A DNA stretch of 64,000 bases, from assembly GCF_014699075.1 (NCBI RefSeq), contig NZ_JACXAB010000002.1:1-64000 (forward strand), written 5' to 3'. Under the pieces are notes generated by a model. It saw only the letters and a list, made by a program, of their open reading frames with translations. It had not been told where the DNA came from and searched no databases. A program made the position numbers and the translations under genes. Shown one piece after another: positions 25,116 to 32,835 of the stretch (position 1 is the first letter of the stretch; each line of letters starts with the position of its first letter). Source of the DNA: Microvirga sp. (GTDB lineage: Bacteria > Pseudomonadota > Alphaproteobacteria > Rhizobiales > Beijerinckiaceae).

Positions 25116-25574
25116 TTGACCACGCTGAAGCAATTCGAAGAAGCCCTGCGCGCCCAAGGCATGAATATGGCCCTGGCCATTCTCGAGAAGATGCGCAAGG
25201 AAGACAAGAAGACGAGGTCGATCGCACCGGCTCGTCGGGTGTCCGGGCGCAAGATGACCCCGGAGCTCGCCCGCAAAATCCTCGAGCTTCATGGCACTAC
25301 GGACATGACCCAGCAGGAGATCGCCTTCCAGCTCGGGGTCAATCAGGGCAGGGTAAACGAGGTCCTGAAGCGAGGGAAATGGCTGACCGAAGATCCGCAA
25401 TCTGAGGAAGCCCAGGCGCGTGATAAGGCGATGGCTCGCATGAAGAGGATACAGTCGGAAGACACACCTATCCCGCGCAAGCAGCCGGTTGCTGCGAATG
25501 CCGAGGAAGCGCCAAAGAAGCCGAAGCCGAAAACGCGCAACACTGCACAGCTGTCGATCGAAGATTTTCTATGA
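25116..25574 (+). CDS. Small DNA-binding protein with internal helix-turn-helix
   Basis: 152 residues from a TTG start with AGGAG seven bases upstream. A frame opening at GTG 25077 is longer but poorly supported. The centre (ILELHGTTDMTQQEIAFQLGVNQGRVNEVLKRGKW) is a resolvase/phage-type HTH. The C-terminal third is basic and lysine/proline-rich, and the end reads AQLSIEDFL. Its target is unknown; similar HTH segments occur in phage and plasmid regulators. The next gene is convergent, 27 bases away. Confidence 0.68.
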   Translation: MTTLKQFEEALRAQGMNMALAILEKMRKEDKKTRSIAPARRVSGRKMTPELARKILELHGTTDMTQQEIAFQLGVNQGRVNEVLKRGKWLTEDPQSEEAQARDKAMARMKRIQSEDTPIPRKQPVAANAEEAPKKPKPKTRNTAQLSIEDFL

Positions 25575-25601
25575 TCCTGAACGACTAAATGGAATTTTGT
25601 A

Positions 25602-26393
25602 TCAGCGGGAGCCTGCCCCGCTGGTGACGATCAGGTCGAGCCGCTCCAGATCCGTATGGTGCATCAGCAGCACGCCGTTCTTGTGCGCGAGCTGGTGCGC
25701 GGACTTCGTGTAGACTGAGTTCGTGACCACCACCGCATAAGGTGCATCCTGGAAAGCTGCGGCGGCATAGGCCTCCTGAACAGCCTTGTTGCCGACAGTG
25801 CCGTTGTAAAACTTGCACTGGATGACCACCCGTCTGCCATCCTTTTCCGCAATGATGTCGGCGCCCTGGTCACCTGATCCGGGAGTGAGCGCTGCATGCC
25901 AGCCCGCCTCCTGCAGGACTTCCCGGCAGTAGAGCTCAAACTCCCTGCCGGTCATCGCCTCATCGAATTCGATCGCTGGATTGGCCGGCTGGTGTCTGTC
26001 AACGATCCGGTTAATGCGCGTTCTGAGGCGGCCGGCGTGCCTCTTTGGGTCTTGTGCTAGGAGATGCTCGATCTTCCTGCGCTGAAACTCTGGCAGAAGC
26101 GTCTTCTTGATGAAGGTATTGAGGTGCTTCTCCCAGGCCTCTTCGGAGATGTTCCCATACTCGTCGGGCGAAAGCATATGGGCACGTTTAGTCGCGAGAG
26201 TGCGGACATGCTTCAGCGCTGCCCGATCCGTCAGATCATGGATCAGCAGAACAGAGTGAACCCTAGTCAGACGCAAGAACAGAAGCACCGCGAGCCCGGC
26301 CCAGGCAGCTACGGGGTGCAAATATAAGCCCACGCTGAATAGGAGGAGCAGCACAGCGCTGAACGCCTTATGCCTCCAGAGGTAACGAAACAT
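25602..26393 (-). CDS. Membrane-anchored Mrr-like restriction endonuclease domain protein
   Basis: 263 residues. Two hydrophobic helices at about 9-26 and 27-42 anchor the N-terminus. The C-terminal Mrr_cat domain shows a PD-(D/E)xK site: GSGDQGADIIA with Asp179, then VVIQCKF with Gln192 and Lys194. Mrr enzymes cut methylated or foreign DNA, and membrane-tethered Mrr-like proteins are widespread but poorly understood. AAGGGA precedes the ATG. No methyltransferase is adjacent, which fits a type IV or non-restriction role. Confidence 0.82.
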   Translation of the reverse strand: MFRYLWRHKAFSAVLLLLFSVGLYLHPVAAWAGLAVLLFLRLTRVHSVLLIHDLTDRAALKHVRTLATKRAHMLSPDEYGNISEEAWEKHLNTFIKKTLLPEFQRRKIEHLLAQDPKRHAGRLRTRINRIVDRHQPANPAIEFDEAMTGREFELYCREVLQEAGWHAALTPGSGDQGADIIAEKDGRRVVIQCKFYNGTVGNKAVQEAYAAAAFQDAPYAVVVTNSVYTKSAHQLAHKNGVLLMHHTDLERLDLIVTSGAGSR

Positions 26394-26517
26394 TCCCTTG
26401 ACCGCGCCAAATGCCGATCATCACCATGATCATCGAGCATTCTCCATAGCTGAGCGCGGTTACCGGCAGCTTCGTACCGAGCTAAAGCGAGCGGAACTCA
26501 CAGGAATATTTCGGCTT

Positions 26518-26745
26518 CTACTGTTTGGTGATGCGCGTGCGGTCGAGGATCTGGCCGGCGAACTCTCTCAACTCTTCTGCTGTGCTCGTCTCGTCCCTCT
26601 GGATGACGAAGAGGCCAGTATGGAGCAGGATCATCAACTCCCGAGCCTGCCGTGCTTCACCGTCGCCAGCCGGCATGACTTCTGCCATCTTGGCTCTCAT
26701 GATAGCGGCATCGCGATCGACGATTTCCATAAGACGGGTGGTCAC
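26518..26745 (-). CDS. Hypothetical protein, 75 residues
   Basis: Start chosen at GTG 26745, which has AAGGAG with ideal spacing; the frame is open further upstream, but without such a site. The product looks helical and acidic (MEIVDRDAAIMRAKMAEVMPAG, then ELREFAGQIL). No family recognised. It lies between the Mrr-like gene and another small gene on the same strand, with about 95-bp gaps. Confidence 0.5.
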   Translation of the reverse strand: MTTRLMEIVDRDAAIMRAKMAEVMPAGDGEARQARELMILLHTGLFVIQRDETSTAEELREFAGQILDRTRITKQ

Positions 26746-26839
26746 GGCGTCTCCTTCCAGTGGCGGGCGGTAAAGTTTGGATTTCAGCTTAAATACCCCA
26801 CCTCGGGCAATTGGTAGATCCAAGTGCAGGAAGGTCCAG

Positions 26840-27145
26840 TCACTCTGGCTTGATCCCGAGCGCAATGCAGTAGCCGTAATACGCATGTTCCCCTGCCTTA
26901 TGGTAGATATCTGCGATCTCCATCTTCTTGCGCCGGTCGAGGGCGAAACGGGAGCCGGTGCGCTGCAGGCGAAGGTAGGCGATCGGGCAGGCGTCGAGTT
27001 TGACGGTCTGCTGCAGCCGGGGGAACTCCTCGGTGGACATGTCTTCTGAGTAGCCGTCCCGGCCCATGAACATCACGAACACTTTGCGGTGCTCGTTGAT
27101 GAACCGCTCGTCACTGAGAAATGCAGGGGGCGATGTCTCTGTCAT
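26840..27145 (-). CDS. Hypothetical protein, 101 residues
   Basis: Start at ATG 27145 (MTETSPPAFLSDERF), preceded by GGAG; a longer frame to 27205 would run back through a terminator hairpin. The sequence is soluble, with FVMFMGRDGYSEDM and a C-terminal HKAGEHAYYGYCIALGIKPE helix. No known domain. It follows the cold-shock gene on the same strand, beyond a terminator. Confidence 0.55.
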   Translation of the reverse strand: MTETSPPAFLSDERFINEHRKVFVMFMGRDGYSEDMSTEEFPRLQQTVKLDACPIAYLRLQRTGSRFALDRRKKMEIADIYHKAGEHAYYGYCIALGIKPE

Positions 27146-27180
27146 CAGGGATCTCCATTGCGGCAGGCACAATGAAAAAA

Positions 27181-27201
27181 GCCGCCCCGAAACGGAGCGG
27201 C
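27181..27201 (-). terminator. Intrinsic terminator of the cold-shock gene
   Basis: On the minus strand GCCGCTCCG TTT CGGGGCGGC is followed by TTTTTTC, 40 bases after the cold-shock stop. One mismatched pair interrupts the stem. Confidence 0.8.
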
Positions 27202-27240
27202 TCATTGTGAAGGCGGAGCAATCCGCAAACGTGAGAGGGC

Positions 27241-27447
27241 TTAGACCTGCAGGTTCGTCGCGGATTCTTTTCCCGAGCGACGGTCCTGCTCAACCTCGTA
27301 GGAGATCTTCTGCCCGTCCTGCAGGCTGCGGAGGCCTGCGCGCTCCACGGCTGAAATATGAACGAATACGTCCTTGCCGCCATTATCCGGCTGGATGAAG
27401 CCGTATCCCTTGGTTTCGTTGAACCACTTTACCGTGCCAGTCGCCAT
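27241..27447 (-). CDS. cspA: Cold-shock protein, CspA family
   Basis: 68 residues, the family's usual length. RNP1 (KGYGFIQ) and RNP2 (DVFVHIS) are both intact. The protein starts [30 protein letters not shown] as typical of alphaproteobacterial CspA. It binds single-stranded RNA and DNA, acting as an RNA chaperone. Whether it is cold-induced cannot be read from sequence. Single gene with its own terminator. Confidence 0.93.
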   Translation of the reverse strand: MATGTVKWFNETKGYGFIQPDNGGKDVFVHISAVERAGLRSLQDGQKISYEVEQDRRSGKESATNLQV

Positions 27448-27575
27448 TCTTGTCCCGAGTCCCTAGTCGTTTCCTCTGGCAGAACGTCATGTCCCACCCA
27501 CCCAGTGACGTCATCGCCACCCAAGGGAGGCTAGTTGGGCAGGGCAACCGTGGCAATAAAGAGGCAAGATCAGCA

Positions 27576-28895
27576 TTAACGCTTCTTCGGATGCCGCGGC
27601 TGCTCCTTACCGGTGACCTCGGCCCAGAACTGATCGGCCCGGCCTTCGAACGTGTTCGGGCCCCGGCTGTCGCTCTGATAAAACTGGCCCGGTGCGATGC
27701 CCGGAGCATATTCCTGCTCTACCCAGCCTCTCGCATCATCGTGGGGGAAGACGTAGCCACCATAGCCGTGAAGCGTTTTCGCGCTCGCATAGTGAGTGTC
27801 GCGCAGATGCAGCGGTACCGGGATCGGCGGCGCGGATTGCACATAGGCCATAGCCTGACCGATGCCACGGCAGACTGAATTAGATTTGGGAGCCCGGCAA
27901 ATATGCAGGGCTGCATGTGCCAAGACGATCTGAGCTTCCGGATAGCCAATGTGCTGCACGGCATGCAGCGCTGCCACAGCCGTCTGCAGAGCGGTGTTAT
28001 CGGCAAGACCTACGTCCTCTGACGCATGGATCATGATCCGCCGAGCGATGAACCGCGGATCTTCCCCGGCATGGATCAACTTTGCGAGCCAGTAGAGTGT
28101 CGCATCGGGATCACTGCCCCTCATTGCCTTCAAGAAGGCGCTCACGGAGTCGTAGTGCTGATCCGCGTTCCGATCATACAAAACCGGGGATGCCTGAAAC
28201 AGATCTGCGACCATCTCTCCCGTGATCGCGAGCGTGGAGCCGACAGCCGCATTCGCCGCCAATCGGTCCATTGCCGTAAGAACGCGCCTGGCATCGCCGC
28301 CCGCATGGGCGGTGAGCTGTGCCAGAGCTGCTTCCTCGACATCAACTGTGATCCCCTTATCTTTGAAATGCGCAACGGCACGAGCCACGACGTCCTTCAT
28401 GTCCTCGACCGTCAGCGGCTCAAGCCGGAAGACTGTCATGCGTGACACGAGGGCAGGGGTGAGAACGAAACTTGGATTTCCGGTCGTGGCACCAATCAGG
28501 TCAAACACACCGTCCTCGACGAGGCCGAGAAGATAATCGCTCTGACTGCTGCTGAAGCGATGCACCTCATCGGCAAAGACCAGGAGGTCGCGAACCTGAG
28601 CTTCCTTCCCAAGTTCCTTGATGTCGGAAACGTTGTTGTGCGCGGGATGGAGTTCCCGAAACTCTTTCCCGATCTCATTCCCAATCGCCCTGGCGACCGT
28701 GGTCTTACCGGTGCCTGGCGGGCCCCACATCAGCAACGCGCCCACCCGTCCGGAAGCCACGATGTTCCGCAGCACCGTGCCGGGGGCGAGGAGGTGGCGC
28801 TGCCCGATGATGTCGTCGAGGCGTGTGGGCCGTATCTGAGCGGCAAGGGGCTTGGGGCGGTTGCGCGCCGTGGCCGTCTGAAAGAGATCGCTCAT
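27576..28895 (-). CDS. rarA: RarA/MgsA-type replication-associated AAA+ ATPase
   Basis: 439 residues, full length for RarA. Walker A GPPGTGKT near 58-65, Walker B LLVFADEVHRF, sensor 1 IGATTGNPSF, arginine finger region ALVSRM, and the C-terminal tetramerisation part (YWLAKLIHAGEDPRFIARRIMIHASEDVG) are all visible, ending in the typical HGYGGYVFPHDD. RarA acts at stalled replication forks. Proteins of this family bind SSB and the clamp region. The gene is monocistronic, 128 bases upstream of the cold-shock gene. Confidence 0.93.
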   Translation of the reverse strand: MSDLFQTATARNRPKPLAAQIRPTRLDDIIGQRHLLAPGTVLRNIVASGRVGALLMWGPPGTGKTTVARAIGNEIGKEFRELHPAHNNVSDIKELGKEAQVRDLLVFADEVHRFSSSQSDYLLGLVEDGVFDLIGATTGNPSFVLTPALVSRMTVFRLEPLTVEDMKDVVARAVAHFKDKGITVDVEEAALAQLTAHAGGDARRVLTAMDRLAANAAVGSTLAITGEMVADLFQASPVLYDRNADQHYDSVSAFLKAMRGSDPDATLYWLAKLIHAGEDPRFIARRIMIHASEDVGLADNTALQTAVAALHAVQHIGYPEAQIVLAHAALHICRAPKSNSVCRGIGQAMAYVQSAPPIPVPLHLRDTHYASAKTLHGYGGYVFPHDDARGWVEQEYAPGIAPGQFYQSDSRGPNTFEGRADQFWAEVTGKEQPRHPKKR

Positions 28896-29028
28896 GGGGA
28901 ACCTAAGGGATGTCGTTGGCCGACTTTTGGCACTACAAGGGAGCCAGAAATATAGTGATTTGATGCCGTAAATTCATCGTCGATCCAAGGCTCTGCGGCA
29001 TTCTATCGTTAGACCTCCCCAGCATTGT

Positions 29029-29229
29029 TCAAGAATGCCGGTAACCGTCTGTCTCAATGCCAATGAACATGCCGTGCCAGGTGCCGCCAAGGAGGTGATC
29101 GAGCGAATGGAGCCGAAACCTTTTGCGAAATGCTCGATAGCTCGGGCTTCCGTCTGGGGAGCGCTGGAAGAGCTCATGCACGGACTTGATCTGGGCGCGG
29201 GTCGGGCGAGCGCAATGCATAGATGTCAC
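29029..29229 (-). CDS. Small hypothetical protein
   Basis: 66 residues, weakly supported. The C-terminal part (SYRAFRKRFRLHSLDHLLGGTWHGMFIG) looks like real protein rather than antisense noise. The start is GTG 29229 or ATG 29220, and neither has a good ribosome-binding site. It lies 32 bases beyond the acidic gene that ends at 29261 and may be the last gene of that transcript. Confidence 0.35.
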   Translation of the reverse strand: MTSMHCARPTRAQIKSVHELFQRSPDGSPSYRAFRKRFRLHSLDHLLGGTWHGMFIGIETDGYRHS

Positions 29230-29260
29230 CTTGGAAGAAGGATTGGAATGCAGGGGTGGA

Positions 29261-29752
29261 TCAATCTTTGAGGATGCCGGCGGCCGACAGGACAGCCTTG
29301 GCCTCGTCGGTGAAGAGGAAGTCGATCCTCTGCTCTTCGGTCATCAGACCCCAGGCCGCGCGCAGCAGGTCCTGCAGATCCCCGACCTCGTGGTCGCCTT
29401 CGCTCACTTCTCCATGGACGAATGCCGCATGGGTATAGGTGTCCACGTCACTGACATCGGAGAGAGTGAAGGGGCGCTCTGCGTCATCCTTGTCCGTCAT
29501 GATCTGGTAAAAGAATGCCTTCGCCGGGAGACCGTCTCCCTCGTCGAACACGTTGACGATCTTTCCCTCGATGGCGAGGGTGAAGGCGATGCCTTGCCGA
29601 TCCCCCAGACGCTCAATGCGATCGATAATCGCGAGCGCGCCGACCGGGAAGGTGAGCTCGTTGTCGTCAGCGTCGAGGCCGCTCGTTTCAACAAGCATCT
29701 GCACGACTTCGCCGGTCTTGAAGCCGAAGGCCTCCTGCAGTTCTGTGTTCAT
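29261..29752 (-). CDS. Acidic hypothetical protein, 163 residues
   Basis: ATG 29752 has AGGAGG at good spacing and begins one base after the stop of the upstream gene, so translation is probably coupled. The product is rich in Asp and Glu throughout (LDADDNELTF, MTDKDDAERPF, VSEGDHEVGDLQDLL), with alternating beta-like and helical patterns. No family recognised. The strong acidity is shared with several neighbours and would suit a protein that binds basic partners or mimics DNA, which is speculation. Confidence 0.68.
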   Translation of the reverse strand: MNTELQEAFGFKTGEVVQMLVETSGLDADDNELTFPVGALAIIDRIERLGDRQGIAFTLAIEGKIVNVFDEGDGLPAKAFFYQIMTDKDDAERPFTLSDVSDVDTYTHAAFVHGEVSEGDHEVGDLQDLLRAAWGLMTEEQRIDFLFTDEAKAVLSAAGILKD

Positions 29753-29753
29753 G

Positions 29754-30128
29754 TCAGGCCTCCTCAGCAGGGATGACCGTGACCGACCAGCTTTCCAGCA
29801 TGGCATGGTCGTCGTGATCCGGGGTGATCGCCCCCTCAGCTGCGAAGTGGGAAATCGCGTTGTGCACGCTCATGCGGATATGGTGACCGTCGACGCTGCC
29901 TTGCCCGAATAAGAGGTCGACGGCAAGGCGGAGAGTTTGCCCATCTGGCTTCGGCTCGACCTGGATATCGGCGGTTGGCTCACCCTCGTTTTCTGCGTCG
30001 GCAATGCTCTGGAGAAATTGAGCGCACTCGGCGTTGAGTCCGCTGCCGTTGATAAAGCGGCGCAGGAGCCCGAGGGTTACATCGGGGGTCCAGCCCTGAT
30101 TTTCGACCACAATGTCAATTGCATCCAT
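29754..30128 (-). CDS. Acidic hypothetical protein of mobile-element type
   Basis: 124 residues with about 21 acidic and 5 basic side chains by eye. The N-terminus (IDIVVENQGWTPDVTLGLLRRFI, then FLQSIADAENE) resembles small proteins often found on integrative elements in proteobacteria, starting with a QGW helix and followed by a helix ending in acidic residues. That is recognition from memory, not a domain assignment. It is coupled to the next gene (1-base gap). Confidence 0.65.
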   Translation of the reverse strand: MDAIDIVVENQGWTPDVTLGLLRRFINGSGLNAECAQFLQSIADAENEGEPTADIQVEPKPDGQTLRLAVDLLFGQGSVDGHHIRMSVHNAISHFAAEGAITPDHDDHAMLESWSVTVIPAEEA

Positions 30129-30323
30129 GGTGTCGTCTTCACTTTTTATGGGGTTTGAAGGGGTGGAGTAGGTCAGCAGAAGAAAGGGCTGCCACTGGAA
30201 GATGACAGCCTCATCGAAGTGTTAACCATTGGCTTACCATGCCGGACACTTGTCTGGCCCAGATGTGAACGGATGCCACAATCGGTCATTAACCACACCG
30301 ATGCGTTCAGTGAGGTTGCGTAC

Positions 30324-30755
30324 ATGACCCAGATCCATTCACTTTTGAACCGCCCGGCTACGAGAGAGAAAGCCGCTCCGAAGTCCTTCCGCCAACGAGT
30401 TCTGGTCGTAGAGGATGAGTTGATTATCGGTGAGATTGCCGCCGAGGCGCTGACGGACGCCGGATTTGAGGTCTTCACAGCCTCCAGCGCGGAGGAGGCA
30501 GAGATCATCCTGTCGGATGTGTCGGTCGATGTGCTGTTCAGCGACGTGGATCTTGGCGGCCGGGACGGGTTCGACCTGGCCCAATCGGCTCTGTCCGTTC
30601 AGCCACTCCTGTCGGTCGTTTTCACGTCTGGGCGGTCGCGGACATTCCACGGAATGTGTACGTCCGTAGGAGTGCCGTTCCTTGCAAAGCCCTACCGGCT
30701 GCCGGAGCTTGTTGAGATGATCGAGAGGGTTCTCGATCGAGATCCTCCCCAGTAG
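30324..30755 (+). CDS. Single-domain response regulator
   Basis: 143 residues from ATG 30324, which follows a GAGG site; the frame opens earlier at 30219. A complete CheY-like receiver is visible: acidic pair E30/D31, phospho-acceptor D74 in LFSDVDLGG, Thr/Ser near FTSGRS, and Lys in FLAKPYR. There is no output domain, so it likely relays phosphate or acts by protein contact. It is the only plus-strand gene within the 29-38 kb minus-strand block and was probably inserted there or has its own promoter. Confidence 0.85.
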   Translation: MTQIHSLLNRPATREKAAPKSFRQRVLVVEDELIIGEIAAEALTDAGFEVFTASSAEEAEIILSDVSVDVLFSDVDLGGRDGFDLAQSALSVQPLLSVVFTSGRSRTFHGMCTSVGVPFLAKPYRLPELVEMIERVLDRDPPQ

Positions 30756-30804
30756 CGCCAGAACGGTGGCCGGGAGGATTCTGTCCCGGGCGGTGCAATC
30801 AGCT

Positions 30805-31149
30805 TTACGAGTGGTCGTCCTCTTCTGCCGTCTCGGCTAAGATCCTTGCGGCAAGGGCAGGGCGGTTTTCCACCAGCCAGCCACCCGCGGGAGCCTCTTC
30901 GATATTCACCTTGATAGGGGCTGCGGTGCCATTCGGGGGCTCCGGGAGCTTCATCTCCGCAAGGAATGAAGCCGCCTGCGGATTGCAGCTCCCAATATAG
31001 CGGATTAGCTCGTCCGTCGCCGTTGAGCCGCCCCAGCCTGCTGTGGCCAGAGCAAAGATCTCGTCATCTGAGGCCTTTGCGAACCAAGGCGTTGCATCGA
31101 AGGAGAGTTTGAGGATGCCATCATTGCTGCGGAGTGATGCGTTAATCAT
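30805..31149 (-). CDS. Hypothetical protein, 114 residues
   Basis: Start at ATG 31149 with GGAGG upstream, 11 bases after the upstream gene's stop. The sequence has a beta-rich start (LRSNDGILKLSFDATPWF), an Ala/Gly helix and an acidic tail (AETAEEDDHS). No family recognised. Last gene of the minus-strand run before the response regulator gene, whose end faces it. Confidence 0.62.
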   Translation of the reverse strand: MINASLRSNDGILKLSFDATPWFAKASDDEIFALATAGWGGSTATDELIRYIGSCNPQAASFLAEMKLPEPPNGTAAPIKVNIEEAPAGGWLVENRPALAARILAETAEEDDHS

Positions 31150-31160
31150 TGAAATGCCTC

Positions 31161-31982
31161 CTAGCCGACTAGAGCCCACTTGCCGCCCATCGGCAGATTC
31201 AGAACCAGTTTTTCGTAAGCGTAGAACAGGGTCTTGGATGACTGATCACCCCAACCATCCTCATTGGACCAGAACTCACCGGCTTCGTTGACGATGGCCC
31301 ATGTGGTCTTGTCAGCCAGGGCTTCCTGGTGATCGGAGATCCGCTTGAACTCGACCGGGGCATTCTCTCTCAGCCAGTCGAGGATGCCTTGATGATAGGT
31401 GCTCCCGTTCTGGGCTTGAGTGCAGACGTGGACCCAGGCGGCTGCATCGCCAGAGAAAATTGCCATGGCGTCATCGCGCTCCAGCCGGGCGGTCTCGGTT
31501 TCGAGGCCGCTGCATTCCGAAATCCGCCAGCCCTCCGTCTCGGCCTGTGCCATATCAGGCAGCGTATTCCATTTCGCACCCGGAGCGCCCTTTCCCAGCG
31601 GCTCTATGACTATGTCAGTGGCGATTGCTGCCCCAACCTCAATCCCCTCGCTGAGGCACAGCTCCTCCCAATCTCCAAAATATTCGATGCGGTCGTCCTT
31701 ACCCTCAATTTGCAGGAGAAAGGCCTCTTCATGTTCGTCCTGAGCCTCGATCTTCGACCATCCGATTGCTCGGGCGGCGGTCTCGAAGCGCTCGTCCATC
31801 TCCGCTCCCGAAAAAAGGGTCCAGTCGTCTTTTATCGCCTCCTCACCCGAACCATAGGTGTAGACACTGACTCCTTCGTCCTGGCGCTTGATGAGGAGGG
31901 ACAGGCCTTCGGCTCTGATCGTGATCTGATCGCCGGACTTGAGCAGGGTGGTTGTGAGGGCGAGCGTCGTTTCTGTCGTCAT
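31161..31982 (-). CDS. Strongly acidic hypothetical protein, 273 residues
   Basis: AGG precedes ATG 31982, and the gap from the upstream gene is only 14 bases. Acidic residues clearly outnumber basic ones along the whole chain (EDEHEEAFLLQIEGKDDR-like stretches). Two Trp-rich segments (DDWTLFSGAEM and FGDWEELCLSEG) precede a helical C-terminus with LFYAYEKLVLNL. No signal peptide and no recognisable catalytic motif. I do not know its function. Confidence 0.65.
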   Translation of the reverse strand: MTTETTLALTTTLLKSGDQITIRAEGLSLLIKRQDEGVSVYTYGSGEEAIKDDWTLFSGAEMDERFETAARAIGWSKIEAQDEHEEAFLLQIEGKDDRIEYFGDWEELCLSEGIEVGAAIATDIVIEPLGKGAPGAKWNTLPDMAQAETEGWRISECSGLETETARLERDDAMAIFSGDAAAWVHVCTQAQNGSTYHQGILDWLRENAPVEFKRISDHQEALADKTTWAIVNEAGEFWSNEDGWGDQSSKTLFYAYEKLVLNLPMGGKWALVG

Positions 31983-31996
31983 AATTGACCTGTCGT

Positions 31997-32800
31997 TTAG
32001 GCGGCTTGGGGAATGGTCGCGTAGAAGAAGGGGGCGTTTGTCTCGGCGTCGTCGCGGGCCTGGCGCGTGACGGCGCAGCGGATGTTATGCAGGGCAGGGA
32101 AGTAGCTTCCGGCTTCCGGCCATCGACGGCCGTTCGGGCCGATAATTGCGAAACCATGCCCCTTGGCATCGACCTCAACGTCGAAGTTTGGCGGCAGAAA
32201 ACCTTTGGTACAGTCCTTCAATCGCTCTGGCTTGCCGTGCTCTGAACAGGCGCCGTCACCCCATTGGCCATTCGCCTCGATCAGCAAGGCTGCATTGTAG
32301 GGCTCTGTCTTGAGCTTCTTAAGCGCCAGGAGGGCACCAGTGGCGGCCTGCGGGCCGTCTTCACCGGGCTCCGGGAGCCGGTAGGTGGTGGCTGGGAGCG
32401 GGAGCTTGCCCTTGTGCTGTTTCCTGCGCTCGGCAAGCAGGGCCGCGAAGGTTTCTTCTGAGGATCCCTTTCGACTGGAACAGCCCGACATAAATCCGGT
32501 TTCGCTGATGAAGGGCTTGCCTGGGTCGATCGCGTAGAAACACATCCATCGGTCCGGCGTGCAGATCGCCCGGATGCCGTCGATCTCAAGAATCCGCGGG
32601 CTTGTGTCTTCAACGGGCTCCAGCCTTTCGGCCCATGGTTTTGGTTCAGCGTCATCGGAACGGGCTTTGACGGGTTCTCGGAAAGAGAAGACCGCATCCT
32701 TCACGGCATCTTTGACCGCCTGCGGGACCGTGGGTTGGGGCGCGAACAGCGCATCGAAGTCGAACGCCATCTGGCTGGCGCCCAGAGAGTTTCGGGACAT
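31997..32800 (-). CDS. Hypothetical protein with N-terminal AFDFD leader
   Basis: 267 residues. It begins MSRNSLGASQMAFDFDALFAPQ, closely echoing the upstream TGT-like protein (MSRN...QTAFDFDVFIAAP). After a variable linker the centre shows RAICTPDRWMCFYAIDPGKPF and an unusual cysteine set (SGCSSRKGSS, GDGACSEHG, LKDCTKG), possibly a metal site. The C-terminus contains GHGFAIIGPNGRRWPEAG. No known domain is recognised. It lies 35 bases after the TGT-like gene, so they are likely one transcript. Confidence 0.65.
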   Translation of the reverse strand: MSRNSLGASQMAFDFDALFAPQPTVPQAVKDAVKDAVFSFREPVKARSDDAEPKPWAERLEPVEDTSPRILEIDGIRAICTPDRWMCFYAIDPGKPFISETGFMSGCSSRKGSSEETFAALLAERRKQHKGKLPLPATTYRLPEPGEDGPQAATGALLALKKLKTEPYNAALLIEANGQWGDGACSEHGKPERLKDCTKGFLPPNFDVEVDAKGHGFAIIGPNGRRWPEAGSYFPALHNIRCAVTRQARDDAETNAPFFYATIPQAA

Positions 32801-32835
32801 GGCTATATCCGTGTCGATAAGATGGAGGGGAGGAA

